Shown in pieces: positions 38,013 to 47,784 of a stretch of 64,000 nt of DNA. The notes beneath the pieces were generated by a model, which had not been told where the DNA came from, ran no database searches, and worked only from the letters and a program-made list of their open reading frames with translations. The stretch covers positions 1 through 64,000 of the forward strand of contig NZ_JYOO01000018.1 in NCBI RefSeq assembly GCF_000956595.1, read 5' to 3'. How positions within the stretch are numbered: position 1 is the first letter of the stretch; the number at the start of each line of letters is the position of its first letter. The translations under genes and the position numbers were made by a program. Origin of the DNA: Priestia aryabhattai B8W22. Its GTDB lineage: Bacteria > Bacillota > Bacilli > Bacillales > Bacillaceae_H.

Positions 38013-38344
38013 TGATTTTCGCCTTCTTTTTTAAATTTTTTAATAAGCTTAATCATATGTTCAATTAATTTTTGCTCTGAAATAGCCGTCATTAAATGAT
38101 CTTGTGCGTGAATTAAAAGCAGCGACTTTTCAATTGTTTTTCCGGTCAATTCACGTTGAATAAGCGTCGTTTGCGTTTTATGAGCATGACTGAGCTCTTC
38201 TTGAGACTGCTTTAAAAGTTCGTCAGCTTTATTAAAATCATAATCTTCAGCTGCTTCTAACGCTTCGTATGCCAGTGATCTAGCATTTCCTCCGTATGCA
38301 ATAAGTTCAAAAATTTCATTTTCCATATTTGCTGCTTCTGTCAT
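38009..38344 (-). CDS. PTS EIIA, lactose/cellobiose type
   Basis: The helical protein of about 111 residues has the phosphohistidine segment LLIHAQDHLM. It donates phosphate to the EIIB encoded at 42545. I prefer the ATG at 38344, 9 nt after AAGGGG. It is encoded four genes away from EIIB, inside the same operon, between anmK and mupG. Confidence 0.88.
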   Translation of the reverse strand: MTEAANMENEIFELIAYGGNARSLAYEALEAAEDYDFNKADELLKQSQEELSHAHKTQTTLIQRELTGKTIEKSLLLIHAQDHLMTAISEQKLIEHMIKLIKKFKKEGENQ

Positions 38345-38361
38345 TTCTTCCATCCCCTTTT

Positions 38362-39516
38362 TTATAGTGGCACAGGCGTAATGTTTCCTAATATTACAGG
38401 AGACAAGGCGCCGGTTGCGCTTGGTACATTGCTTGGATAACCTAAAAGTGTTTCATTTGCGAGCACCGCAAAAGCTACGGCTTCTTTTGCTTCTGAAGAC
38501 ATTCCTATTTCTTCTTGGGTATACACACGGCACCGCTTTCCTAGCTTGGTTTTAATCATATCCATCAGCGTATTGTTATAACTTCCTCCTCCTCCAATAA
38601 TCACTTCGTCAATAGAATAGGCAGGAAAAATAAATGTCTCATAGTGATGTACAATGGATGATGCCGTGAACATAGTAATCGTAGCCAGCAAATCTTCTTT
38701 TTTATGTTTGCTATATTTCTCTAGCAGTCTCCTTGTGTACTGTGTACCGAACAGTTCTCTTCCCGTCGATTTAGGAGGAGAAAGCTTCATGTAATCATGA
38801 TTCATACAGTCTTCTAAAAGCTCTGAAATAATAGTTCCGCCAGCTGCTAAACGCCCATTTCCATCAAATGAAACATTAAAAAGCTGCTGACACGCTTCAT
38901 CTATCATCATATTTCCCGGCCCCGTATCAAAAGCTACTACGGGTATAGGAGAGTGTTTTGGCGGAATCAACGTTACATTCCCAATGCCTCCAATGTTTTG
39001 AAGCAGCCTTGTACGGTCACTGTGGCCATACAAAATCCGTTCCGTATGAGGAACTAACGGAGCACCTTGCCCGCCCGCTGCCATGTCCATCACCCTGAAG
39101 TTTGCCACTACCTTCGTTTTGGTTTCATAGGCAATAACAGCGGGCTCTCCAATTTGCAGGGTAGACATTGCTGTATTTCCTGAAGCATAAGGCTGGTGGT
39201 AAATGGTTTGCCCATGCGATCCGATGACATCTACATGTTCAAGAGAAAAACCGGCTTCTTGGCACACTCTTTTCACTGCATCTGCAAATGCATAGCCCAG
39301 TTTAAAATTTAAGCTACAGATCAGCTGCACATTTGAAGATTCAACAGAAATGGCCTGTTCAATTTCCTTTTTTAACTGAGAAGAAAACGGCATAGTAATG
39401 AAATGAAGAAGCGTAACTTTACTTTCATAGCCGCTTCCTTCAATTTGAACAAGAGCCGCATCAATTCCATCAAGTGACGTTCCTGACATAAGTCCCACAG
39501 CATACATACTACGCAT
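38362..39516 (-). CDS. anmK: Anhydro-N-acetylmuramic acid kinase
   Basis: The 384-residue kinase opens and phosphorylates 1,6-anhydroMurNAc to MurNAc-6-phosphate. It has [26 protein letters not shown] and [11 protein letters not shown]. The start overlaps the GH4 stop. An ATG three codons later (39507) is an alternative start. Confidence 0.94.
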   Translation of the reverse strand: MRSMYAVGLMSGTSLDGIDAALVQIEGSGYESKVTLLHFITMPFSSQLKKEIEQAISVESSNVQLICSLNFKLGYAFADAVKRVCQEAGFSLEHVDVIGSHGQTIYHQPYASGNTAMSTLQIGEPAVIAYETKTKVVANFRVMDMAAGGQGAPLVPHTERILYGHSDRTRLLQNIGGIGNVTLIPPKHSPIPVVAFDTGPGNMMIDEACQQLFNVSFDGNGRLAAGGTIISELLEDCMNHDYMKLSPPKSTGRELFGTQYTRRLLEKYSKHKKEDLLATITMFTASSIVHHYETFIFPAYSIDEVIIGGGGSYNNTLMDMIKTKLGKRCRVYTQEEIGMSSEAKEAVAFAVLANETLLGYPSNVPSATGALSPVILGNITPVPL

Positions 39517-40825
39517 TCACTTCCTTAAAAAAAGCGGGTAAATACTTGCGATGAGCTTGAAGCAGTTCATCTAAGACCGCCTTAGCCAGTTCGTCACTTG
39601 AAACAAGCGGATTAATGGTCAGGGCAACAAGTGCTTTTTCATAAGATCCTGTAACGGCAGCTTCTGCTCCTACTCGTTCAAACGATTTAATTTGCTGCAC
39701 AAGTCCGTTCACTTCTACAGGAAGTTCACCAACAGCAAGCGGTACCGGTCCTTGTTTTGTTATGATACAGTTTAATTCAACCGCTGATTCATTCGGCAGT
39801 GAAGAAATCGCGCCGTTGTTTTTTACATTTACTGTTTGAATATCACCTTTATCGTTGTAAATGGATGAAATTAAATTACATGCGGCATCGCTGTAATAGG
39901 CTCCTCCTCGTTTTTCCAGCTGCGGAGGCTTCATTTCTAGATTTGGATTTTTGTAGAGTTCGAAAAGCTCTGCTTCTAATACTTTGACCACTTCAGCGCG
40001 CGTGGCACCTGACTGAAAGGCCAGAAGCTCTTCTGCTAATATTTCTTTTGTTTTATAGTAGTAGCGGTGATAAGGACATAAAATCACGCCGAGAGCTTCC
40101 AAAAAATCCGGTTGCCACGGAATAGGAGCTATGTTTTTCATTGTTACTTGGGACTTTGGATCACTTAATCGGCGAATAACTTCTTGCGTTACTTTCTTTC
40201 CTTTGACATACACATGCAGTCCATATACCAAGTGATTTAATCCTGCAAATTCAATGTACACATCTTCTTTTTCTATTTGAAGCAAGCTGGCAATCGAGTT
40301 TGTCATATGTACAGGCAGGTTGCAAACTCCTACTATTTTAGAATGCTTTCCGTAGCGAAGCAGCGCCTCCGTTACCATACCTGCAGGGTTCGTAAAATTA
40401 ATAAGCCAGGCGTTTGGACAAATTTCGTGTATTTCCTCGGCAATTTTCAACAAAACCGGGATTGTTCGCAAGCCCTTGAATAATCCTCCCGCCCCGTTTG
40501 TCTCTTGACCAATCATTCCGTACTTAAGAGGGATACGCTCATCTTGAATACGCGCATCAAGCTGACCTACTCTAAGCTGTGTTGTTACAAAATCAGCATT
40601 TATTAATGCCTTTTTTCGATCAAGCGTTAAATGAATTTTCATATCAACACCTGCTTTTTTGACCATTCTCCTTGCGAGTGCTCCTACAATTTCAAGCTTC
40701 TCTTTTCCTTCTTCAACATCTACAAGCCATAGCTCTCGAATCGGAAGCTCATCATATCGTTTAATAAACCCTTCGACCAATTCAGGTGTATAGCTTGATC
40801 CTCCCCCTATTGTCACCACTTTCAT
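39509..40825 (-). CDS. GH4 6-phospho-beta-glycosidase
   Basis: The 438-residue enzyme has the NAD-binding [16 protein letters not shown], the [17 protein letters not shown] region, [16 protein letters not shown] and the metal site GVCN with FAGLNH. GH4 enzymes use NAD and Mn to cleave phosphorylated disaccharides. In this operon the substrate is probably a phosphorylated disaccharide carrying an N-acetyl group, such as 6-phospho chitobiose or a wall disaccharide. That is inference from context. Confidence 0.9.
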   Translation of the reverse strand: MKVVTIGGGSSYTPELVEGFIKRYDELPIRELWLVDVEEGKEKLEIVGALARRMVKKAGVDMKIHLTLDRKKALINADFVTTQLRVGQLDARIQDERIPLKYGMIGQETNGAGGLFKGLRTIPVLLKIAEEIHEICPNAWLINFTNPAGMVTEALLRYGKHSKIVGVCNLPVHMTNSIASLLQIEKEDVYIEFAGLNHLVYGLHVYVKGKKVTQEVIRRLSDPKSQVTMKNIAPIPWQPDFLEALGVILCPYHRYYYKTKEILAEELLAFQSGATRAEVVKVLEAELFELYKNPNLEMKPPQLEKRGGAYYSDAACNLISSIYNDKGDIQTVNVKNNGAISSLPNESAVELNCIITKQGPVPLAVGELPVEVNGLVQQIKSFERVGAEAAVTGSYEKALVALTINPLVSSDELAKAVLDELLQAHRKYLPAFFKEVNA

Positions 40826-40841
40826 TTTTTGCCCCTCCTTG

Positions 40842-41108
40842 TTAAAAAACGGCTAAATATGTAACGGCTGTGCACCCTGCTCCAAGCAAAACAAAGCGGG
40901 TACAAACGGCAGTTTTAGATAAAGCTGCGGTTGAAAGCCGAACGGAAATAAATGTTGTAAGCAGCGCTGCTGATAGACTTGTAATGACAAATAAACTATG
41001 CTGTGCTGATAAACCAGCATACTGCAGCAAAGGTGTAAAAATAACGTTGCAAAGAACCATGGTTAGCAGAAATAAAAACACGGTTTTATATCGAAACCGA
41101 ACAAACAT
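40842..41108 (-). CDS. Small three-helix membrane protein in mur operon
   Basis: The 88-residue protein has three hydrophobic segments and no recognised motif. It starts after a GGAGTGGAGA site and lies between EIIC and GH4 genes, with a hairpin before it. It may help the PTS permease, but nothing in the sequence shows this. Confidence 0.65.
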   Translation of the reverse strand: MFVRFRYKTVFLFLLTMVLCNVIFTPLLQYAGLSAQHSLFVITSLSAALLTTFISVRLSTAALSKTAVCTRFVLLGAGCTAVTYLAVF

Positions 41109-41123
41109 TGATCTCCACTCCTA

Positions 41124-41163
41124 TTAAAGAGATAGAAGCCAAACAAGTTGGCTTCTCTTTTTT
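41124..41163. terminator. Intra-operon hairpin after EIIC
   Basis: Arms AGAAGCCAA and TTGGCTTCT, with a strong T-run only on the plus side; on the minus strand it may attenuate rather than stop transcription. Confidence 0.55.
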
Positions 41164-42464
41164 TACATTTGAACTGAACTATCGGATGGTGCAACCGTTG
41201 CTTCATCGCTTTTTTCCATTTCAACCATCTTTCGGTCGTACATTTTAAAGAACGGGAGATAAATGACAACAGAAATAGCAATATTAATAACGACTAGCAC
41301 AACCGCCCGCCAGTCCCCCCCTGTCGACAGATAAGCTCCAATTGGCGCTGGAAGCGTCCAAGGAACCATTACGTAGGTTGGAGTAATAAGGCCTGTCGCC
41401 GTTGCTGCGTATGAAATGATTGTTGTAATAATCGGGATAATGATAAATGGAATAATTAAAATAGGATTTAAGACAATTGGCAGACCGAAAATAATTGGCT
41501 CGTTAATATTAAAAACCGCTGGAATAAAAGATGTTCTAGAAAGCGCTTTCGAATATTTAGATTTTGAGAAAAACAGCATCGCTAAAGCAAGGCCCAGCGT
41601 CGCTCCAGATCCTCCGATCCACACAAACCACTGAAAGAACGTTTCGGGTGCAATATATGGAAGCGTTGAAGCTCCGTCTGCTACCGCTTCAGCATTTTTC
41701 GCTAAATACACTTCCCATACAGGCCGTGCCACTGTCCCAACAACAGAGACGCCGTGGATTCCAAATGACCAGAAAAACGTAATTAAGAAAACCGGTATTA
41801 ACACTCCTGCTAAACTATCTCCAGCTTCTACAAGCGGAGCAACTAGTTTATCAACTAAATGGTGAAGATCGATACCTAAAACAATGGTAATAATCGTCAT
41901 AAGTACAACAACAATTGCAACCGGAATGAGCGCTTCAAAAGACCGTGATACCGAAGGCGGCACTTGTTCCGGCATTTTAATGGTGACATTTTTTGCTTTA
42001 CAAAACCTGAGAATCTCCACCGACAAAATCGATACAATCATCGTTACAAATAAACCGTGACCTCCAAGGTTTGTCATTGGAAGCATAAACCCTTCTTCTT
42101 CAATCAGCTTTGGAGTCACCGTAAGAAGTAGTGCAGCTACTGCAATTTGCGCTCCTGACAGCGGATCGAGATTATAGCTTTTGGACAAGTTGTACCCTAT
42201 CCCAAAAGCTATATATAAAGACATAATAAACATCGTGACTCGATACGGTATTAAAATATTGGCGCTGTTATCAGCTGCCCATTTTGCAATTGTGCTGTCT
42301 TGCGGCACAGGCGGAAATGCTAGAATCAAGAAAAAACTTCCGATAATGATAAACGGCAAAGCGGAAATAACGCCATCACGAATGGCTTGAAGATGCCGCT
42401 GTTCTGATAGCCTGGCCATAGGTCCTGATAAATTGTTCTCTAAAAACGACACAAATTTGCTCAT
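41163..42464 (-). CDS. PTS EIIC, lactose/cellobiose type
   Basis: The 433-residue permease begins MSKFVSFLENNLSGPMARLS and has about ten membrane segments, ending YLPFFKMYDRKMVEMEKS, as in CelB/LicC proteins. These carry beta-linked disaccharides. Placed between EIIB and mur catabolic genes, it probably imports wall-derived or chitin-type disaccharides. Confidence 0.92.
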   Translation of the reverse strand: MSKFVSFLENNLSGPMARLSEQRHLQAIRDGVISALPFIIIGSFFLILAFPPVPQDSTIAKWAADNSANILIPYRVTMFIMSLYIAFGIGYNLSKSYNLDPLSGAQIAVAALLLTVTPKLIEEEGFMLPMTNLGGHGLFVTMIVSILSVEILRFCKAKNVTIKMPEQVPPSVSRSFEALIPVAIVVVLMTIITIVLGIDLHHLVDKLVAPLVEAGDSLAGVLIPVFLITFFWSFGIHGVSVVGTVARPVWEVYLAKNAEAVADGASTLPYIAPETFFQWFVWIGGSGATLGLALAMLFFSKSKYSKALSRTSFIPAVFNINEPIIFGLPIVLNPILIIPFIIIPIITTIISYAATATGLITPTYVMVPWTLPAPIGAYLSTGGDWRAVVLVVINIAISVVIYLPFFKMYDRKMVEMEKSDEATVAPSDSSVQM

Positions 42465-42517
42465 ATACCCTTTCCCCCTCCATGTTCTCCCCTTGTGTAA
42501 TAAACCCCTTTTCTATT

Positions 42518-42542
42518 TAAAAAGCAGGAATACACCTGCTTT
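42518..42542 (-). terminator. Intra-operon hairpin between EIIB and EIIC
   Basis: AAAGCAGG and CCTGCTTT arms followed on the minus strand by TTTAAATAG, directly after the EIIB stop; likely partial termination. Confidence 0.55.
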
Positions 42543-42544
42543 CC

Positions 42545-42850
42545 TCAGCTAACGAGCTGTTGAACCGTTTTATAAAGCGTCGGACCTCCAAGCGGCGTAT
42601 AAGCCTGCGGCGGAATCGGCCCGCACGGAACAGAAGCTTTATCCGCTTCCGCTTTCACTGCGTTAAACCGGTGGCGAATCTGCGGTGCAACCATTACAAC
42701 ATCCCAGCCTTTTTGAATTTCTTCTGCCACTTCATTTGTCCCAATTGCCAGCACTTCCATATCCGTTCCGTGCTTTTGTGCTTCCGTTTTTAACGCTTTT
42801 ACCACAATCGCACTTGACATTCCTCCAGAACATACAAACAATACCTTCAT
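42545..42850 (-). CDS. PTS EIIB, lactose/cellobiose type
   Basis: The 101-residue protein has the phosphocysteine loop FVCSGGMSSAIVV at the N-terminus and VMVAPQIRHRF. It is the second gene of the operon, 14 bp after the RpiR regulator. Confidence 0.92.
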   Translation of the reverse strand: MKVLFVCSGGMSSAIVVKALKTEAQKHGTDMEVLAIGTNEVAEEIQKGWDVVMVAPQIRHRFNAVKAEADKASVPCGPIPPQAYTPLGGPTLYKTVQQLVS

Positions 42851-42864
42851 TTTCTCGTTTCCCC

Positions 42865-43719
42865 CTACCTCTTTATTTTTTGAATTACATTATGTGTATC
42901 GATTATGCGTTCAAATACTTGATTGCCTTTTTGAATACATAACCGTATAAACATCGCATCTACAACGGCTAACTGAGCAATACGAGCGCTCATCGTTCCA
43001 ATTCGGATATGCTGTTCTTCTACTGAAATAGTCAGCAGAATATCAGCTAATTTAGAAGCTGGCGATGACCCGTGCTGCGTTAGCAAAATAACGACTGCTC
43101 CTTTATCTTTGGCTATTTGCATCAGCTCCACTACTTCTTTTGTTTGACCGGAAGTCGATACTACAAACAGCACATCCTCTTTTGTCATGTTTGTAGCCAT
43201 CACCATTTGAACATGACTATCTAATGAAAACAGCGCTGAAATATCAATTCGAAGCAGTTTATACTGCGCATCTAGCGCAACTACAGATGATCCCCCTGCT
43301 CCGTATAAAAACACTCGCTTCGCTCCATGAATAGCTTCCGCAGCTGCATCAATTGCAGAAGAACTCACTAATCGACTCGTATTCATAAGTGCACTCATAC
43401 TTTTGCTCATGACTTTTTCAAGCACGGCTTCGGTCTCGTCTTCGAAATTAACCGGAAGATTGGGCAGCTGCTCGTTATTCACCTTATGGGCATCTTTTGC
43501 TAATTCAATCTTTAATTCTTTAAAACTATTGATTCCTACACGCTGACAAAAGCGGATAATCGTAGCCTCGCTGCACTGACACTGCTTAGCTAGCTGTTTG
43601 GTCGTTAAGTTCAACGTGGTCGTAGGATTTTCTAACACGTAATCAGCTACTCTTCCTTCAGCAGGACTGTAATGATTCATTTGTGCATCGATTAAAGTAA
43701 GTACGGAAAATTGGCGCAT
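42865..43719 (-). CDS. RpiR/MurR-family regulator of the salvage operon
   Basis: The 284-residue protein has an N-terminal helix-turn-helix (LTTKQLAKQCQCSEATIIRFCQ) and a C-terminal SIS sugar-phosphate domain (VFLYGAGGSSVVAL, FVVSTSGQTKEVVEL). MurR-type members sense MurNAc-6-phosphate. It heads the operon and is divergent from the GHL10 gene, so it can control both. I use the ATG at 43719, 5 nt after GGAGG; the ATG at 43731 lies upstream of that site. Confidence 0.92.
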   Translation of the reverse strand: MRQFSVLTLIDAQMNHYSPAEGRVADYVLENPTTTLNLTTKQLAKQCQCSEATIIRFCQRVGINSFKELKIELAKDAHKVNNEQLPNLPVNFEDETEAVLEKVMSKSMSALMNTSRLVSSSAIDAAAEAIHGAKRVFLYGAGGSSVVALDAQYKLLRIDISALFSLDSHVQMVMATNMTKEDVLFVVSTSGQTKEVVELMQIAKDKGAVVILLTQHGSSPASKLADILLTISVEEQHIRIGTMSARIAQLAVVDAMFIRLCIQKGNQVFERIIDTHNVIQKIKR

Positions 43720-43780
43720 GAATTCCTCCATCGTTAAGTAACGTATTTCTAAAATATTCTTTAAATTACCATTATTATAT

Positions 43781-43845
43781 TTTTTCTGAAGTTTAATTTC
43801 AATATTTTTCTGATATTTTTAAAACTTTATTTTATTTTTCAGAAT
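43781..43845. promoter_or_regulatory. Candidate RpiR operators in divergent promoter
   Basis: Three related words, TTTTTCTGAAG (43782), ATTTTTCTGATA (43804) and the reversed ATTTTTCAGAAT (43834), lie between the two divergent genes. Paired TCTGA/TCAGA arms fit a dimeric regulator. Confidence 0.4.
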
Positions 43846-43861
43846 ATTTTATTAAAATCTA

Positions 43862-43890
43862 TTGTGAATATAACGACCGCATGCTATATT
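43862..43890 (+). promoter_or_regulatory. Sigma-A promoter of GHL10 gene
   Basis: TTGTGA (43862-43867), 17 bp, TATATT (43885-43890), about 45 bp before the ATG. Confidence 0.6.
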
Positions 43891-43934
43891 ATGAAAGAAA
43901 TTTTATCTCAACCCAAAAAGAAGGAGGAACGAAT

Positions 43935-45485
43935 ATGCATATTAAAAAATGGATTGGAGGCGTCCTGTTTTTGCTGCTGTTTTGTTCGAGCGCATTACCT
44001 GCTAAAGCAGACGTACCTACCACGTATCAAAAGCGGGAGCTTCGAGCCGCTTGGATTGCAAGCGTATACAATATTGACTGGCCTTCTCAGCCTGGTCTTC
44101 CGGTTGAGCAGCAGAAAAAAGAGTTTGCCTATTTGCTAGATGAAGTCAAAAAAATGGGGATGAATGCTGTGGTCGTTCAAATTAAACCTACCGCTGATTC
44201 CTTTTATCCGTCGAAATATGGCCCGTGGTCAGAATATTTAACGGGTACACAAGGAAAAGATCCCGGCTACGATCCTCTAGCTTTTATGGTGGAGGAAGCA
44301 CATAAGCGCAACTTAGAATTCCACGCATGGTTTAACCCTTACCGCATTACCATGAATCATACTGATTTAAACAAACTTGCCGATAATCATCCTGCCAAAC
44401 AACATCCTGATTGGGTCGTCTCCTACGGAAAACAACTCTACTACAACCCAGGTATTCCAGAAGTGAAAAATTTTATTATTGAAGAAGTGCTCGAAGTCGT
44501 AAGAAACTATGATATTGATGCTGTTCATATGGACGATTATTTTTATCCTTATAAAATTGCAGGGCAAACGTTCCCAGACCAAAAAACATATGAAACCTAC
44601 GGTGCTCAAACATTTTCGAATATTGAAGACTGGCGACGTGACAATGTTAATCAGCTTGTTCGAGATTTAAATACGTCTATTAAAAGAACAAAATCATACG
44701 TAAAATTTGGTATCAGTCCGTTCGGCGTATGGAGAAACATTGCTAATGATCCAACTGGCTCTAAGACTACTGCTGGACAAACAAACTACGATGATTTGTA
44801 TGCCGATACGCGTACGTGGATTCAAAATGGATACATTGATTACATCACTCCGCAAATTTATTGGAATATCGGATTTGAACCCGCTGCCTACGATACGCTG
44901 CTCAACTGGTGGAGAGATGAAGTTCACGGAAAGCCAGTCCACCTTTATATTGGACAAGCTGCTTACAAAATTAATAACAACGCGGTAGAGGCATGGTCTG
45001 ATCCCGATGAGTATCCAAGGCAAATTGCCCTGAATCACCAATTTCCAGAAGTACACGGGAGCATGCATTTTAGCCTGAAAGATTTGAACCGAAACCCACT
45101 AGGAATAAAAGACAAGCTGCAAAACGATATTTATAAACATCCTGCTCTTATTCCGTCAATGCCTTGGCTTGATGATACGGCCCCAAAAGCACCAAAATTA
45201 AAAAACGCGGGCCCTCATACAAAAGAAGCGGCGTTTGAAATTCGAGATCATCAGCAGAATGATTCCGCATATTATGCCATTTATCGCTTCCAGGGCAATA
45301 AACGAGGCGAAATCCACAACGCAGAAAACTTGCTGACGACCGTTCGGAAAACAGGAGAAACACAATTGTTTGCAGATCAAAGCGCACTCAAAAATCAAAC
45401 ATACACATATGTTGTAACCTCTGTTGACCGTTTGCATAACGAAAGTGCTGTTTCCCGCACGCTTACTGTAAAAGCATCTCATTAA
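43935..45485 (+). CDS. Secreted GHL10-family glycan hydrolase (YngK-like)
   Basis: The 516-residue protein has a signal peptide ending at PAKA-DV, then the glycosyl-hydrolase-like 10 (DUF187) barrel with ELRAAWIASVYNIDWPS, FHAWFNPYRI and AVHMDDYFYPY (acidic residues likely catalytic), and a C-terminal FN3-like domain from about residue 420. E. coli DigH of this family digests denuded peptidoglycan glycans. It is divergent from the mur salvage operon, so I infer it feeds that pathway from outside. AAGGAGG lies 7 nt before the chosen ATG. Confidence 0.88.
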   Translation: MHIKKWIGGVLFLLLFCSSALPAKADVPTTYQKRELRAAWIASVYNIDWPSQPGLPVEQQKKEFAYLLDEVKKMGMNAVVVQIKPTADSFYPSKYGPWSEYLTGTQGKDPGYDPLAFMVEEAHKRNLEFHAWFNPYRITMNHTDLNKLADNHPAKQHPDWVVSYGKQLYYNPGIPEVKNFIIEEVLEVVRNYDIDAVHMDDYFYPYKIAGQTFPDQKTYETYGAQTFSNIEDWRRDNVNQLVRDLNTSIKRTKSYVKFGISPFGVWRNIANDPTGSKTTAGQTNYDDLYADTRTWIQNGYIDYITPQIYWNIGFEPAAYDTLLNWWRDEVHGKPVHLYIGQAAYKINNNAVEAWSDPDEYPRQIALNHQFPEVHGSMHFSLKDLNRNPLGIKDKLQNDIYKHPALIPSMPWLDDTAPKAPKLKNAGPHTKEAAFEIRDHQQNDSAYYAIYRFQGNKRGEIHNAENLLTTVRKTGETQLFADQSALKNQTYTYVVTSVDRLHNESAVSRTLTVKASH

Positions 45486-45503
45486 AAAAGGTTCTATAGC
45501 AAA

Positions 45504-46070
45504 ATGTATGGTAGGATAAAGAAATCAAATGATGCTTTATCAAGCCATTCTGTTATAGAAAGTAGTGAAAAAAAGATGGAACCAAACTATGACCGCGCCT
45601 TTGGCGTATATGGAATTTGTATGCGAGATAACAAGCTGCTTGTTATCAGAAAAAATAGAGGGCCGTATATTCATCGCTTTGATTTGCCAGGCGGACAGCT
45701 AGAACACGGTGAAACATTAACAGATGCGATGAAAAGAGAATTTAGTGAAGAAACGGGCTTTAAAATTACTATTATTTCTCAAGCGGGTACAACGGATTTT
45801 CAGTATCCCTGTAAGTGGAAAGAATTTACCCATGTACATCACATTGCCGTTTTTTATCACGTAGACATTGCCGGCGGTGAGCTTCTTTCCAACCCGGTCC
45901 AGTTTGAAGGACAAGATTCTTTGGAAGCATTGTGGGTCGCACCGCAAGATCTTAACATCAATAATGCTTCTCCTCTTGTTCTAAAAGCAGTGGAATCTTT
46001 AAGCTTATTATCATGGCCTTATGAATCTCAGATTTATGATGAATGGGAACTTAAAACCTCCGAACGATAA
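45504..46070 (+). CDS. Nudix hydrolase
   Basis: The protein carries a complete Nudix box, GGQLEHGETLTDAMKREF followed by SEETGF, fitting G-x5-E-x7-REUxEExGU. It hydrolyses a nucleoside diphosphate linked to another group; the substrate is unknown. The frame gives 188 residues, but the start is uncertain: homologous sequence begins near MEPNYDRAFGVYG (ATG at 45576), and neither start has a strong binding site. Confidence 0.85.
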   Translation: MYGRIKKSNDALSSHSVIESSEKKMEPNYDRAFGVYGICMRDNKLLVIRKNRGPYIHRFDLPGGQLEHGETLTDAMKREFSEETGFKITIISQAGTTDFQYPCKWKEFTHVHHIAVFYHVDIAGGELLSNPVQFEGQDSLEALWVAPQDLNINNASPLVLKAVESLSLLSWPYESQIYDEWELKTSER

Positions 46071-46143
46071 TGATGATAGTGACTAAACATTACTGCTGAA
46101 TATCGCAGGCTTAGCTTCTGTTTAGGTCAAAATCAGAAAATAT

Positions 46144-46169
46144 GTTTAATTTCTTTCTAATGGTGGAAC
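46144..46169 (+). promoter_or_regulatory. Possible sigma-B promoter of csbD-like gene
   Basis: GTTTAA, 14 bp, TGGAAC lies 45 bp before the ATG. The -10 part matches imperfectly. Confidence 0.4.
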
Positions 46170-46213
46170 AGACAAGTAACACTACTTAATCACTAATAGA
46201 AAGGAAGATTAAC

Positions 46214-46396
46214 ATGAGTAAAGGTTTAGGAGATAAAGTTAAAGGAAACGTATCAAAAGCTAAAGGTGAAGTAAAAGATCAAGTTGGAAATGCAACGAAT
46301 AACCGCGACCTTCAGCGTGAAGGAAAAGCTGAGAAAACAAAAGGAAATGCTCAAAAAGCAGTAGGCGAAACAAAAGATACATTTAGCAATAAATAA
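46214..46396 (+). CDS. CsbD-family stress protein
   Basis: The 60-residue hydrophilic protein (MSKGLGDKVKGNVSKAKGEV..., then DLQREGKAEKTKGNAQKAVG) is a typical CsbD family member. In Bacillus such genes are induced by general stress through sigma-B. AAAGGAAG lies upstream of the ATG. The biochemical role is unknown. Confidence 0.9.
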   Translation: MSKGLGDKVKGNVSKAKGEVKDQVGNATNNRDLQREGKAEKTKGNAQKAVGETKDTFSNK

Positions 46397-46397
46397 A

Positions 46398-46431
46398 AAA
46401 AGGACGAGCTTATGCTCGTTCTTTTTTTATT
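46398..46431. terminator. Bidirectional intrinsic terminator
   Basis: GGACGAGC-TTAT-GCTCGTTC with flanking A and T runs between convergent csbD-like and HAD genes. Confidence 0.82.
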
Positions 46432-47086
46432 TAATAAGCTGATTTAAGCTTTTAATGATTACGTTTGGCTGCAATTCTTTATGTTCAGCTACATTTCCTT
46501 TTCGGTTGACCCAAGCCGTTGCGAACCCGTAGTTTTTAGCACCGGCAATATCCCATGTATTCGATGACAAAAATAATACTTCTTCTCTTTTTGCGTTCAT
46601 TTTGTTTTTTGCATAGTGATAGCTTGCCATCGTAGGCTTGTACTGTTTGATTTCGTCTACGGAAATAACGTCTTCAAATAAATGATTCATGTTGTGATAA
46701 GAAACAAGCGGATCAATCATGTTCTTAGGACCATTCGTAAAAATAGCCAGACGATAGCCTTTTTCTTTTAAATAGGCGAGCACCTCTTTGACCTCATCGT
46801 AGACATTCAGCTTCATATAAGCACTCATCAGCATTTTTTCTTCGTGTTCCGTCAAATCAATATCATTTGCTTCTGCTGCATATTTCAGGGATTGATTTGT
46901 TAATGTATAAAAGTCAACGTATCTTCCCATCAGCTGATATTGCATTGCATATTCAATTTGCTTCAAACGCCATAAATGGCTAATACTTTCTCCTCGTTCC
47001 GGATACAGCTTATCACACGTTTCAATAACGGTATGTACATCAAACAGTGTTCCATATGCATCAAACAAAATTGTTTTAAATTTCAT
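46427..47086 (-). CDS. HAD-superfamily hydrolase, haloacid dehalogenase type II
   Basis: The 219-residue protein has the nucleophile motif FDAYGTLFDV, FTNGPK (motif II), the Lys in YKPTMASY and FLSSNTWDIAGAKNYG. This is the L-2-haloacid dehalogenase pattern. Physiological substrate unknown. It is a single gene. Confidence 0.9.
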   Translation of the reverse strand: MKFKTILFDAYGTLFDVHTVIETCDKLYPERGESISHLWRLKQIEYAMQYQLMGRYVDFYTLTNQSLKYAAEANDIDLTEHEEKMLMSAYMKLNVYDEVKEVLAYLKEKGYRLAIFTNGPKNMIDPLVSYHNMNHLFEDVISVDEIKQYKPTMASYHYAKNKMNAKREEVLFLSSNTWDIAGAKNYGFATAWVNRKGNVAEHKELQPNVIIKSLNQLIK

Positions 47087-47215
47087 CTGCGTTCGCCTCC
47101 TTCTTTCATTTTACCCACTCGTAAAAAAACATAACGTTTTTTCTGTTAAAAAAGAGGCATATTACCAGCTGAGGTATACTCATTTCTTATGAAGATAAAA
47201 AAACAGCAGGCTCTC

Positions 47216-47689
47216 CTACTGTTTATAATCCCACACGACTTTCCATTCTCCTTTTTCACGAACAGCATACACTTTCTGCACCAAATCAAAGTTTCCATAT
47301 TTCCCTTTATACGTTTGGATAACGGTCATTTCGTAAACAACAGGAAACGCTTTACGATCATTTTCCATCTTCCAGCTCTTTCTTTTTTCAACATCTTCAA
47401 TGGAATACGTAAAGGTGTCTACCCCAAAATGATTGAGAAATACGTGTGCACGATCTTGTATGTATGCACCTTTTGTCCACTTCTTTTTCATGGATGAATG
47501 AAAAAGGTTCCATGATTCCGAAAAGTTCCCTTCCTGTTCTAGCGTATAAAATTCTTTTACGGCAGATTTGGCTTGATGACTCGGAGAAAAGAATGTAAAT
47601 TGAAACATCCAAATTCCCAGCGCAATAACAGAAAGAAACACAGCTACTCCTAAACTTCGCTTCAAAAGCAGTGTTTTTTTTCGATACAA
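47216..47689 (-). CDS. Membrane-anchored protein of unknown function
   Basis: The 157-residue protein has one N-terminal hydrophobic segment (about 13-31) and an outer domain with AVKEFYTLEQEGNFSESWNL and GEWKVVWDYKQ at its end, resembling the NTF2-like folds of small exported proteins. The start codon is TTG, well supported by AAGGGG 8 nt upstream. Function unknown. Confidence 0.7.
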   Translation of the reverse strand: MYRKKTLLLKRSLGVAVFLSVIALGIWMFQFTFFSPSHQAKSAVKEFYTLEQEGNFSESWNLFHSSMKKKWTKGAYIQDRAHVFLNHFGVDTFTYSIEDVEKRKSWKMENDRKAFPVVYEMTVIQTYKGKYGNFDLVQKVYAVREKGEWKVVWDYKQ

Positions 47690-47784
47690 GTAAAAAGCCC
47701 CTTTATCAAAAATGCAGTATACAACAGCTTATTCGATATCGAGGCTTTTTAGTATTGCTGAACTAAACTTATGGGGCATATCCT

